Below the pieces are notes generated by a model. The model saw nothing but the letters and a program-made list of their open reading frames with translations, had not been told where the DNA came from and made no database searches. A DNA stretch of 13,614 nt. Source: Deltaproteobacteria bacterium RIFCSPHIGHO2_12_FULL_43_9 (GTDB lineage: Bacteria > Bdellovibrionota > O2-12-FULL-43-9). The translations under genes were made by a program, and so were the position numbers. The stretch spans positions 6,944 to 20,557 of the forward strand of contig MGRR01000122.1 in NCBI GenBank assembly GCA_001798265.1, written 5' to 3'. Below are positions 6,450 to 13,614 of the stretch, in pieces (the stretch's first letter is position 1; each line of letters begins with the position of its first letter).

Positions 6450-9400
6450 TTAAACCTCTCTCTGCCTGTATTTTACCCCTCTTCCATCCCCTTCCTTGAA
6501 GAGCAGTCCTCGGTCGGTTAATTCCTTCAGGTCCCTGTATGCGGTTGCGTTTGAGATCTGGAATCGCTTTCGGTATTCGATGTTACTGATATATTCTTCT
6601 GCGTTTAGTATTGAGAGTAAGGTGCGTTGTCTTGGATTAAGATAGGTTGAGGTTTGCGGTTTGGTTCTCTGAATAAGACAGAAATTGGAATGTTCATTGA
6701 AGGTGTATCCAAGATCGGAGCTTAATATATATCGATACGCCGTGGATGGCTCAATCAGTTTTCTCAGGCGATTAATCATAAAATAGATCTTTGGGTCATG
6801 CGCGAGTGGATGATAGTCCACCTGCCACGCGACCCTGTAAAGTTCCTCCTTTGTGAAGAATCTCCCCGGGGATTTTACCAATGTTTCAAACAGTGTGTGC
6901 AGTATTGTTTCGTGGCCAAAGTATAGGTTACCCAGGGTTTTTTCGTGGAATTCATTGGTTGCGAAGTTTATCCACAAATCAAAATCTTTTTGTGAAAATT
7001 GTGATAGTGCTTCGTGGGTTACCTGCTTGGTGCAGGAATTTGTCTGGACGAGGAAGTCGCGGGGTTGTTCTATCTGCAGATCCGAGAAAAAATTTTCAAT
7101 GTTTTTTCGGTCAGCTGTGGTGAGATGCGCTTCAAGCTGTTCTATCCGTTGCGTAATCTGATTAAAGGATGATTCTTCACGCGGGGTCATCTTTAATATT
7201 TTGAGAGCTGCCAGCTCCTCCCATTTTGATCTATGTGATTCAGCGATACTCTGGCATATAGATTGTGTCAGGGAGGGGTTTTCCTGTTGAAGCGCTATGA
7301 TTGCGAGCGTTAGGTTGGAGCCTGGTAATATATGTGTATATTCCTCTTCTTTTATTATCCCGTTTCGGAGTGATTCGGACTCATGGGCTTTTTGCCACTT
7401 TCTTTCTTTCATGGCCATCTTTGTTTTTATAAATAAGTCATCAACCTCTCCCCTTCGGTCTCCAAGTTGTCTGTGAATAATGGAGCTTTGTTCAAGCAGC
7501 TGGTTTGCTTTTTCAATATTTTCAAGTTTTAAATGTAGTCCCGCGAGCCTGTTTAAGGCCAATGCCCGGCCATATGGGGTTTCAAGTGACGAGGCAATTC
7601 TTTCTGATTTTTCAAACAGGCTTATGGCTTTCAGATAATCTTGCTGAATTGTCAGGGACTTTGCTTCCAGTCCCAGATTGATCTGTTCAAGTAGGGGATC
7701 TCCCATTTCTTTGCTGATTGATTTTGCGAGTTCAATTTTTTTATGTGCCTCGTGATAGAGGCATTGCGTAAGATCGATGTCGGCAAGTTTGGCAAGAACC
7801 CTTCCATAAATCGGCTTGCAGTCTGTTTTTGTAGCCAATTCTTTGACTGAATTTAAAATATCCCTGGCAGCTTCCAGATTTCCCTGGTCCGCCTCTACAA
7901 TTGCCTGGTGGTATTTGGCGACAAGATTGGAAAATTGATTTGGAAAGAGCGACATATAAGGTGCACATTTCTCATTTAGGAGTTTTACGTGTTTATATTT
8001 TCCCTGTTGCCCAGATATTCTAAGTTCAAGGCTTAAAATTGAATATCGGGCGAATGGATTTTCATTCTCGATAAATGTCGCGTAGGCCTGCTGGATCAAA
8101 TCTTCCGCTTTGGAATATTGTCCTATTTCGGTTAATATTTTCCCCATGAATCTATAGAGGAGAGCCTGGTAAAGGCGATCATTGTTTCTGACGGCGTTTT
8201 CTAAAAACCTTTCTGCCAGGCTTAAAGCCTTTGCGTATTCTCCGCATGTATCGAATGAAAGAACCAGGAAGCTGTTTGAGTAACAGGAGACACCCTCTGG
8301 AATAGTAGCCTGTAGGGCAAGGCTCTCTTCCGCAGCGGCTTTTGCCTCCTGAAATTTACCCAGGAAGACATAGTTAAACGCAAGGTGATTAAGGTTATTC
8401 ACGTACTCCATCAGAGAGTTGGAGTCCCCTTTCTTAAGAAAGAGTAATATCTCATCCACTGCTTTTTTATACTGCCCATCCATTATAAGGGCCCACATCA
8501 TGGCTCTTCGCATATGCATCTTGGTTGATGAATCAATGTCCTCTGAAATGTTACGCTCCAATTTCGAAACCTTTTGATGCCCTTCACTATATCTTGCGAC
8601 AAGGTTTAAAAGGTCTACCTGCGCTAATTGTAATTCGGGGGTTAACGGCTCTTTTGCTTCCTCAAGTCCATCAAATAATTCAAGCGCCCATTGTGAGTGC
8701 CTCGCGGTTCTGATCCTGGGGATCATGGATGTTAAAATATCTTTTCCCAAATCCACCTTCCCTAACTGTAGTGCCAGTTTCCCAAGCCCGTGGAGATCTT
8801 CCAGGGATGGTTCAGGCAGTGCGCAGGTTGATTTGTAGTAGCGGAATAATCGATACGCTCTTCTTCTGGTAAGATTCGGTGAATATAATTGCTGAAGGAA
8901 TGGGGATGCAAGTTTAATCCTTTGACCATTTTCAATCAGGAATAGATCCTCTAGTTTTTTGAGAACGGGTCCTGTAATCGATGTCTTCTGCAGATCATTA
9001 GTTGGAAAGCCGTGCAAAAATGAGGCGGTTTCAGTCAGTGCGTCTTTTTCCTTGCCGCTGAGATGCTCTTCGAGGGAGTTTGCAAAGTTCACAAATTCCG
9101 GCTCCCCCCTTAATTGGAGCCAGTTCTTCGCGTCTACTTTCGAGATATGCGCAATCAGAAATTTTAAAAACCAGGGGTGGCCACCGGATAAATCGATGAT
9201 GGTTTGCAGCTCAAAGTTTCCATTTAGCATGAGGGTATGTTTTTTATATAGATCAGTCACCCATCGTCTTGAATCTTCAACTGAAAGACCGCTTAGGGTA
9301 AACGTACATAAATCGAGTCTTTCCAATCTGGGCAGATCGAGCCCCCTTTTGGTGACAATAATCCATTTTGATTTGTTCTCATTTTTTTGTGACGCTATCC

Positions 9401-9686
9401 ATGCCGAGGCATATGTAAAATCCGCTGCCTTATCCAAATCGAGTAAAATGGTTAATCTGTTGTTTGGAAGAAGATCGGTGCCTAGATTTTTGAGTTTTAT
9501 AATATCCTGAAATAAGCCCTCAACCTGGATTGTCTCTAGCTCATAACTGGAGGGTATTGTTTTTACTAGCTGCTGTAAAAATGTTCTTTTCCCTATTCCG
9601 GGGAGCCCCTGAATAATGAAAATAGATTCGGTATTAAAAAGATCCTGAAAACGCCTTGTTTCAGCCTCTCTTCCACGTACAACCAT
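6450..9686 (-). CDS. STAND-type ATPase with TPR-like repeats and two C-terminal winged helices
   Basis: This is a large cytoplasmic signalling ATPase and probable transcription regulator of 1,078 residues from the ATG at 9686 (TGAGGT ribosome site 4-5 bases upstream). A GTG at 9785 would add 33 residues but has no ribosome site, and the conserved sequence begins at GREAE. The NTPase module has GLPGIGKRT (Walker A, 27-35), LTILLDLD (Walker B, 78-85), WIIVTKR (108-114, sensor-like) and SGGHPWFL (167-174), matching the GxP motif of STAND/NB-ARC proteins. About 320-800 is helical TPR-like sequence with repeated A..Y.KA and G....A motifs. The C-terminus holds an OmpR-type winged helix (about 910-1000: SPGRFFTKEELYRVAW, then INRLRKLIE and GYTF) and a separate winged helix in the last 68 residues (SNATAYRDLKELTDRGLL), like those ending Fic-family proteins. 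In the MalT/STAND family, ligand binding to the repeats drives ATP-dependent oligomerisation. The ligand and targets are unknown. Confidence 0.88.
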   Translation of the reverse strand: MVVRGREAETRRFQDLFNTESIFIIQGLPGIGKRTFLQQLVKTIPSSYELETIQVEGLFQDIIKLKNLGTDLLPNNRLTILLDLDKAADFTYASAWIASQKNENKSKWIIVTKRGLDLPRLERLDLCTFTLSGLSVEDSRRWVTDLYKKHTLMLNGNFELQTIIDLSGGHPWFLKFLIAHISKVDAKNWLQLRGEPEFVNFANSLEEHLSGKEKDALTETASFLHGFPTNDLQKTSITGPVLKKLEDLFLIENGQRIKLASPFLQQLYSPNLTRRRAYRLFRYYKSTCALPEPSLEDLHGLGKLALQLGKVDLGKDILTSMIPRIRTARHSQWALELFDGLEEAKEPLTPELQLAQVDLLNLVARYSEGHQKVSKLERNISEDIDSSTKMHMRRAMMWALIMDGQYKKAVDEILLFLKKGDSNSLMEYVNNLNHLAFNYVFLGKFQEAKAAAEESLALQATIPEGVSCYSNSFLVLSFDTCGEYAKALSLAERFLENAVRNNDRLYQALLYRFMGKILTEIGQYSKAEDLIQQAYATFIENENPFARYSILSLELRISGQQGKYKHVKLLNEKCAPYMSLFPNQFSNLVAKYHQAIVEADQGNLEAARDILNSVKELATKTDCKPIYGRVLAKLADIDLTQCLYHEAHKKIELAKSISKEMGDPLLEQINLGLEAKSLTIQQDYLKAISLFEKSERIASSLETPYGRALALNRLAGLHLKLENIEKANQLLEQSSIIHRQLGDRRGEVDDLFIKTKMAMKERKWQKAHESESLRNGIIKEEEYTHILPGSNLTLAIIALQQENPSLTQSICQSIAESHRSKWEELAALKILKMTPREESSFNQITQRIEQLEAHLTTADRKNIENFFSDLQIEQPRDFLVQTNSCTKQVTHEALSQFSQKDFDLWINFATNEFHEKTLGNLYFGHETILHTLFETLVKSPGRFFTKEELYRVAWQVDYHPLAHDPKIYFMINRLRKLIEPSTAYRYILSSDLGYTFNEHSNFCLIQRTKPQTSTYLNPRQRTLLSILNAEEYISNIEYRKRFQISNATAYRDLKELTDRGLLFKEGDGRGVKYRQREV

Positions 9687-9993
9687 GGCTACCTCAGAAG
9701 TTGTAGGTTGCACCAGGAAAACCGTGAAACATGTATTGCTTTTTATCTTATCAAAATAAGGTTGTATTAAATAGTTCATAATCACTTCAGCAAATCAAAG
9801 GATTCGTTTCAAAGATTCAATTACAGAGGGGGAGTGGATCAAAAAGTGTGCTGATACTATTTTGTGCTACAGGTAACACCCTGATATTACACCGCAATTC
9901 TTAATCTAAGCGGAAATACGTGGAGTATATCTGATTTTAACCGTTAAGCTTCAATATAGGGAGATCACAAATAATCAAAAGAGGGGAGCACGG
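9687..9993. other. Divergent intergenic region between the STAND regulator and the START-like gene
   Basis: This 307-bp stretch separates two divergent genes and must hold the promoter of each. It contains TTAAC-C-GTTAA at 9937-9947 (5-bp arms, one central base). The ribosome sites are AGAGGGGAG for the plus-strand gene and TGAGGT for the minus-strand gene. I could not pick a convincing -35/-10 pair. The part from 9687 to 9785 is an open extension of the ATPase frame and may encode 33 more N-terminal residues if the GTG start is used. Confidence 0.4.
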
Positions 9994-10737
9994 ATGAAAA
10001 GATTATTCCTTTTCTTGATTTTATTGTGTGGAATCACAGTTTTAGGTTTGCCGCTTAGTGAAGCGAGAGCCCAAACCCCAGATACCATATGTGGTGTCAA
10101 TGTATCGGAATTCCCCCCGGCAGGAAAAGATATAACCCGGTATACCTGTATCGTGGATGGTGATTCTGTTTTTGATAAATGGGTTTATGGTCTTGCGTTC
10201 GCCTGGGTCAATGCACCAAGTGGAAGGGTGTTTGAGGTATTAACAGATTATAAGAACTGTAGAAGAAATATATGTAATGTTGAGCGGGTAAGGGTGGTTA
10301 CAGAGAGAGAAAACTACCGTGTTGTGGAATGGAAGGTATTAAATGACAGTGGCTCAACCCGTTATACGAATGAATATTTTCTATACCCTGATGCTGAACC
10401 CAAAGGGGTTATATTTAACTACATAGGCCCTGGTGAAGTAGATGATATGGAGGGGGAGTGGTCGGTTTTCGCGGATCGTTCTTTTTCTGGCCGGACTCTT
10501 TTACGCTACATAGTCAAATTAAATCCGGAGACTGTTTTTACGGATGCAGCCAAGGATTTCGTTCATAGAAATCTGGAGTGTCTTTTGTCAGGTTTAAGAA
10601 ACTGGGCAGAGCAGGATTCATCTCTCGTGGCAGAGCAGGATTTCTCTCTCGTCATCCCGAGCGTAGCGAGGGATCTCGAGATTGCGGAGCCTGTCCTGAA
10701 CGTGGAGAAGGATCTCCTTCGGGCCTCCTCGCAATGA
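9994..10737 (+). CDS. Secreted SRPBCC/START-like (polyketide cyclase-type) protein
   Basis: Residues 1-26 (MKRLFLFLILLCGITVLGLP, ending ARA before Q) form a Sec signal peptide, so the 247-residue product is probably periplasmic. Residues about 65-205 resemble the SRPBCC/COQ10-like helix-grip fold: AWVNAPSGRVFEVLTDY is the typical opening strand and helix, then repeated beta-strands (YRVVEWKVLND, RYTNEYFLYP, GRTLLRYIVKL) and a closing helix FVHRNLECLLSGLRNW. Such domains bind hydrophobic ligands such as lipids or polyketides; the ligand here is unknown. The last part is unusual: residues 205-220 are a tandem AEQD.SLV octapeptide, and residues 220-247 are translated from a dispersed repeat that also supplies the TGA stop. 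The ancestral C-terminus probably ended near residue 205. Ribosome site GAGGGGAG lies about 6 bases upstream of the ATG. The lipoprotein gene follows on the same strand. Confidence 0.78.
   Translation: MKRLFLFLILLCGITVLGLPLSEARAQTPDTICGVNVSEFPPAGKDITRYTCIVDGDSVFDKWVYGLAFAWVNAPSGRVFEVLTDYKNCRRNICNVERVRVVTERENYRVVEWKVLNDSGSTRYTNEYFLYPDAEPKGVIFNYIGPGEVDDMEGEWSVFADRSFSGRTLLRYIVKLNPETVFTDAAKDFVHRNLECLLSGLRNWAEQDSSLVAEQDFSLVIPSVARDLEIAEPVLNVEKDLLRASSQ
10606..10653 (+). repeat. 24-bp tandem duplication at the 3' end of the START-like gene
   Basis: Two adjacent 24-bp units (10606-10629 and 10630-10653), each starting GCAGAGCAGGATT, agree at 21 of 24 positions and encode AEQDSSLV and AEQDFSLV. The second unit runs directly into the dispersed repeat at 10651. 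Confidence 0.75.
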
Positions 10738-10738
10738 C
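10651..10738. repeat. Dispersed repeat unit forming the end of a coding sequence
   Basis: The unit starts GTCATCCCGAGCGTAGCGAG and ends CTCGCAATGAC, so GTCAT and ATGAC form terminal inverted repeats. It encodes the last 28 residues of the START-like protein, and its terminal ATGAC supplies the TGA stop at 10735-10737. Confidence 0.8.
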
Positions 10739-10744
10739 GACTTT

Positions 10745-10795
10745 GTCATCCCCGTGAAAACGGGGTGCGGGAATGACGGGGTGTACGGGGATGAC
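10745..10795. repeat. Repeat unit with an 11-bp inverted repeat and a GAAA-capped hairpin
   Basis: GTCATCCCCGT (10745-10755) and ACGGGGATGAC (10785-10795) are perfect 11-bp inverted repeats. Inside, CCCCGT-GAAA-ACGGGG (10750-10765) makes a 6-bp stem with a GNRA tetraloop. The left arm can therefore pair with either of two right arms, giving two mutually exclusive hairpins. The unit lies between the START-like and lipoprotein genes. Confidence 0.75.
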
Positions 10796-10819
10796 GGAAG
10801 GCTCGCAATGACGTTCTAC

Positions 10820-10895
10820 GTCATTCCGAGGGAGCGAAGCGACCGAAGGAATCTCAACGCGAGATTGCTTCGTCGCCTTCGGCTCCTCGCAATGA
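10820..10895. repeat. Pair of dispersed repeat units head to head
   Basis: One unit runs from GTCATTCCGAG to GGAATCTC (10820-10855); the other from GAGATTGCTTCG to CTCGCAATGAC (10861-10895). They face each other across five bases. The second is a variant of the unit found in selU and at 13543-13601. A lone CTCGCAATGACG also occurs at 10802-10813. Confidence 0.8.
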
Positions 10896-10950
10896 CGGAG
10901 GGTTCGCAATGACGGGGGCGCTCGCAATGACGGAGGGTTCGCAATGACGG
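10886..10950 (+). repeat. 30-bp perfect direct repeat made of CGCAATGACG half-elements
   Basis: A 30-bp sequence starting CTCGCAATGACGGAGGGTT at 10886-10915 recurs identically at 10921-10950. Each copy holds two CGCAATGACG cores, giving cores at 10888, 10905, 10923 and 10940 with spacings of 17, 18 and 17 bp. The array ends 17 bp before the lipoprotein start codon and so lies in its leader. Confidence 0.85.
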
Positions 10951-10967
10951 TAATCATAAGGGGCATT

Positions 10968-13433
10968 ATGAACAAAGCTTCAGGCGTTTTTCTTCTTATC
11001 ATTGCTCTTGGTTTCACAGCGTGCAGCAAGCAGGCTGAACCGCCATCAATTAAGAGATTTTCCAATCCCAAATATCAGGAGGATATGACAAGAAGGCAGC
11101 AGCTCTGCAGCCAGGTAACCATAAATCCGGGTAGGGCCATTGCTGCTGAAATGCGGGTTACCCTTTTTAACTGTTTGAACTATGACGGGTCTCTTAATGA
11201 TCTTGCTCCATTAATAATGGATAATGAGCTTTTTGATTCCCTTAACAGTGTAATGTCGAGTGGTGATTCAGACACATTGCGAGACGTACTAGGTTCAATA
11301 GACGAGGAGAAGATAATCCAGCTTCTTCCATTTATGGCTGAAATTCTCAAGCGTAACGTGATACCCAATATTGTTCCTGTCGTGAGCAAGGTTGTCGGGG
11401 ATCTTTCCGAAAATGGGGTGCTCCGGCCCATGCTTCCCTCTATTACGTCGATGTTCCAGAGCGCATATTTTGAATTTGCCGCCAGATCTTCGTCATCGGC
11501 CATAAGTAGTGGCGCGATGGGGATATTGATGAAGAGGCTTAGCAGCTGGCTTTTGAGCTCCGATGAAGGCACCTTGATTTACAAAAAGCTTTTATTGGAA
11601 CTTCAGAGTGTATTCAGGGAAAGGGAGGTATTGACCCCGCTGCTTCCGTTTGCCAATGATGTTTTAACATCCGGTGCAATTGGCCCGTTAGTTCAGGGTC
11701 CCTATCCCGATCCCCAGAATGAACCAAACAGGTTAAAGGATCTCTTAACGCATCCACTCGATCCGATCGTTAAGCTTACAAATCTTGTTCATACCTTAAA
11801 CCGGCCCAACAACAGATTTTTACACAGCCTTAAGGTTAGTTTTCTACAGTATGAGACCTTGATAAAAAAGGCTGTTGTTGAGGAGCTGAGAAGAAAATTT
11901 ATTGAACGGATTCATGGAATGATGATTGAAGATTTGACTGAGAGTGATTTCAGGCGCTTTTTCACCGAGCGTGGATATTCGTACGATAGTGGCAGGATGC
12001 AGGTAAAAGATATTTTGAATCTCTTTTTCTGTTATTTCGATGCCTTTGCGACCAACCAATGCCCCTCGGGGTTCAGACAATATATTAACGACGTCGGTGG
12101 TTTAAAATTCATACTCAGTCAGTTTGACAGGGATTTGAGCCAGAATGAAAACTTTATAAATGATCTGGAGGAGGGCCTTTTCCTTAACTTACAGGATGAA
12201 TATACAGATTTTGTGAATAAATATACGCAGCACTATTCCTCCTATCTGGACCAGGAGGGTGGCATAAGAGAGATGGTGGAGGATTTTATTCACAACTTCG
12301 CCCTTCTTGCTCTTGATGAAAACAAGACGATGAATCAGATCCTTTACGGCGCGTGGGATGATGCAATCTGGAGATACTACAGGGTAGATCTTGGATTCCT
12401 GGAGCTCTGGAATCAGATAGTCGATAAAATAAAGTCTCTGGAGTTCGATACTGATATGAATTTAGCCGAAGAAATTATAAAGGAGATTGGGAAAAATCCA
12501 CCGGGTGCCAGTGATGACGGAGATTCAATCCTGAAAACAATTTTCGAGGAATTTGAACTTGTAAAGTATCTTGAAGAGGTCTCCTGCAGGGAGGGGACGT
12601 GCAAGACATTAAGGGAGTGGATCATTTCATACTACCTGCCTCAGGTCAGGGAGGTTCCATCCGACCCCCTCTCTCCCCCCGCCTGGTCAAATGAGGATCT
12701 CGACTTTACGCATGATGTTCTAAGAACACTTCCGGCGCTTGAGGTGCTTGTCACAAATGGCACCAGCAGCAATGGAAAGATTTTGCATGCTCTGCATCAG
12801 TATAATTCGGAGACTTACCCCCTCTTTAAGGATCTTGTTTCCCTTATCGAATTCGCTCGCAATGAAGAGTTTATTCAAAAGCTAAGACCGTTGCTGATTT
12901 CGGCAATTGATAGCGGCTTGTTTGAGGCATTTCTCCTTGTTGAACAGAGGTGTCAGGATTCCCCGTTTATGTGCTGGTCCAAGAAGGTTTTCGCCTCACA
13001 AGGGCTATTTGATCTTGTGCGACCCCAGCAGGATGATAATTTAGAAACATCCCTTATTAATAATATTATTTTATTAATTAGGACATTGGTTGATAGAGAG
13101 GCGCTACCCTTAACGGGTGAGTTTTTAAGGGTGACCGCCGAGGCTGTCGACAGTGTGCCTCAGGAGGAGCTTGATAGGTTCCTGTTGGGACTAAATGATC
13201 TGCTTACAGCAGAAATGTCCATGACAAATAATCACCCGCTTGGAAAATTTACCAGAGAGCTGGGTGAGATGATTGAAAGGGAGGATTTTCAAAGGTTGAT
13301 TGCCTCCCTTGATAGAATAAATCGCGCAGGAAATCTGCAGCCGATGTTAAACTATATTTCTAATCAGATAGATAATGGTAATGCCGAGAAGATTTTAAGA
13401 TTTGCGTTCAGACTTATTCACGAGATGGAATAA
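10968..13433 (+). CDS. Large all-helical lipoprotein of unknown function
   Basis: The start is the ATG at 10968, with AAGGGG 4-5 bases upstream. An in-frame ATG at 10944 lies inside a repeat and would add eight residues that spoil the signal peptide. Residues 1-18 (MNKASGVFLLIIALGFTA) followed by Cys19 and Ser20 form a lipoprotein signal with lipobox FTAC; Ser at +2 fits outer-membrane sorting under the E. coli rule. The remaining roughly 800 residues have no recognised domain. They are rich in Leu/Ile amphipathic helices (for example LLPFMAEILKRNVIPNIVPVVSKVV) suggesting an alpha-solenoid, with few cysteines (FFCYF, NQCPS, CREGTC, RCQDSPFMCW). No transmembrane segment is seen after the signal. 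It follows the secreted START-like gene by 230 bp of repeat-rich DNA, so both may serve the envelope. A scaffold or transport role is possible but not shown. Confidence 0.8.
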   Translation: MNKASGVFLLIIALGFTACSKQAEPPSIKRFSNPKYQEDMTRRQQLCSQVTINPGRAIAAEMRVTLFNCLNYDGSLNDLAPLIMDNELFDSLNSVMSSGDSDTLRDVLGSIDEEKIIQLLPFMAEILKRNVIPNIVPVVSKVVGDLSENGVLRPMLPSITSMFQSAYFEFAARSSSSAISSGAMGILMKRLSSWLLSSDEGTLIYKKLLLELQSVFREREVLTPLLPFANDVLTSGAIGPLVQGPYPDPQNEPNRLKDLLTHPLDPIVKLTNLVHTLNRPNNRFLHSLKVSFLQYETLIKKAVVEELRRKFIERIHGMMIEDLTESDFRRFFTERGYSYDSGRMQVKDILNLFFCYFDAFATNQCPSGFRQYINDVGGLKFILSQFDRDLSQNENFINDLEEGLFLNLQDEYTDFVNKYTQHYSSYLDQEGGIREMVEDFIHNFALLALDENKTMNQILYGAWDDAIWRYYRVDLGFLELWNQIVDKIKSLEFDTDMNLAEEIIKEIGKNPPGASDDGDSILKTIFEEFELVKYLEEVSCREGTCKTLREWIISYYLPQVREVPSDPLSPPAWSNEDLDFTHDVLRTLPALEVLVTNGTSSNGKILHALHQYNSETYPLFKDLVSLIEFARNEEFIQKLRPLLISAIDSGLFEAFLLVEQRCQDSPFMCWSKKVFASQGLFDLVRPQQDDNLETSLINNIILLIRTLVDREALPLTGEFLRVTAEAVDSVPQEELDRFLLGLNDLLTAEMSMTNNHPLGKFTRELGEMIEREDFQRLIASLDRINRAGNLQPMLNYISNQIDNGNAEKILRFAFRLIHEME

Positions 13434-13453
13434 TGAGAACATTAAATAATAAC

Positions 13454-13601
13454 GTCACTGCGAGCCCTTCGTCATTGCGAGGATACCCGTCATTGCGAGG
13501 ATACCCGTCATTGCGAGCGCATTCGTCATTGCGAGCGCATTCGTCATTGCGAGCGAAGCGAAGCAATCTCTCCGTCATTGCGAGCGAAGCGAAGCAATCT
13601 C
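13454..13601. repeat. Array of the GTCATTGCGAG dispersed repeat, 18-bp steps
   Basis: GTCATTGCGAG (first copy GTCACTGCGAG) begins at 13454, 13471, 13489, 13507, 13525, 13543 and 13574, with spacings of 17, 18, 18, 18, 18 and 31 bp. The short units carry paired spacers (GATACCC twice, then CGCATTC twice). The last two are full 28-bp elements (13543-13570, 13574-13601), identical to each other, ending GAAGCAATCTC and having ATTGC/GCAAT inverted ends. The array begins 21 bp after the lipoprotein stop, and no gene is visible from there to the window end. Confidence 0.9.
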
Positions 13602-13614
13602 TCATTGAGATCCT

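Noticed and set aside
7741..7968. Open frame of 75 codons inside the large ATPase gene, same strand, other frame
   Set aside because: It is a shadow of the TPR-coding sequence, with no ribosome site and Cys/Gly/Arg-rich composition unlike a real protein.
8959..9510. 183-codon open frame on the plus strand opposite the ATPase gene
   Set aside because: It is antisense to the well-supported STAND NTPase domain, with Ser/Arg/Phe-rich shadow composition and no recognisable motif.
6450..9686. Anti-phage STAND (Avs-type) defence protein
   Set aside because: There is no nuclease, TIR, protease or other killing domain; the C-terminus carries DNA-binding winged helices, which fits a transcription regulator better, and no other defence gene is nearby.
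10652..11071. Open frame of 139 codons on the minus strand
   Set aside because: It is made mostly of the dispersed repeat read in reverse plus the antisense of the lipoprotein signal region. The low-complexity SLR/HCE/RND-type peptide pattern is what this repeat gives in any open frame.
13454..13601. CRISPR array
   Set aside because: Repeat cores are about 11 bp with 6-7 bp spacers, and spacers are duplicated. True CRISPR arrays have longer repeats and unique spacers of about 30 bp, and no cas genes are present.
13414..13605. Open frame of 63 codons on the minus strand with repeated RNDE/RNDG motifs
   Set aside because: It is the 18-bp repeat array read through; the peptide repeats simply reflect the DNA period, and there is no ribosome site.

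Overview
The window looks like chromosomal DNA of a Gram-negative bacterium: AT-leaning with moderate GC, several Sec signal peptides, one large lipoprotein, and the housekeeping genes lepA, lipA and selU. The gene mix and a dense dispersed repeat built on GTCATTGCGAG / CTCGCAATGAC would fit an environmental, deltaproteobacteria-like genome. That placement is an impression, not a proof. I see no rRNA, tRNA, transposase, phage gene or CRISPR array.

Layout. 19-1766 (minus): two small secreted cysteine-containing proteins followed by selU (tRNA 2-selenouridine synthase), closely spaced and perhaps one transcript. The selU gene carries an in-frame copy of the dispersed repeat next to its rhodanese active site. 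1927-2481 (plus): a secreted six-cysteine protein whose 3' end overlaps lepA. 2467-4500 (minus): a small ribbon-helix-helix (RHH) regulator followed by lepA (EF4). 4501-4615: a compact divergent promoter region in which the -35 boxes of the RHH-lepA and lipA promoters overlap; direct repeats lie on the RHH promoter, and the lipA message may be leaderless. 4616-5542 (plus): lipA (lipoyl synthase). 5710-6327 (plus): a secreted protein with a DxDxDG calcium-loop motif and a TTG start. 6450-9686 (minus): a roughly 1,080-residue STAND-type P-loop ATPase with helical TPR-like repeats and two different C-terminal winged helices. 9994-10737 (plus): a secreted SRPBCC/START-like protein. 10968-13433 (plus): an 821-residue, all-helical lipoprotein of unknown function. 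13434-13614: an array of the dispersed repeat running to the window edge.

How it fits together. Two themes stand out. First, the dispersed repeat occurs between genes (6391, 10651-10950, 13454-13601) but has also entered coding sequence. It forms about 30 residues inside SelU and the last 28 residues and stop codon of the START-like protein, and its half-elements expand in steps of about 17-18 bp. Second, the region has two regulatory foci: the RHH gene with its shared divergent promoter, which could link lepA and lipA expression, and the STAND/winged-helix protein, which faces a divergent envelope-protein pair it might control. Both regulatory links are inference.
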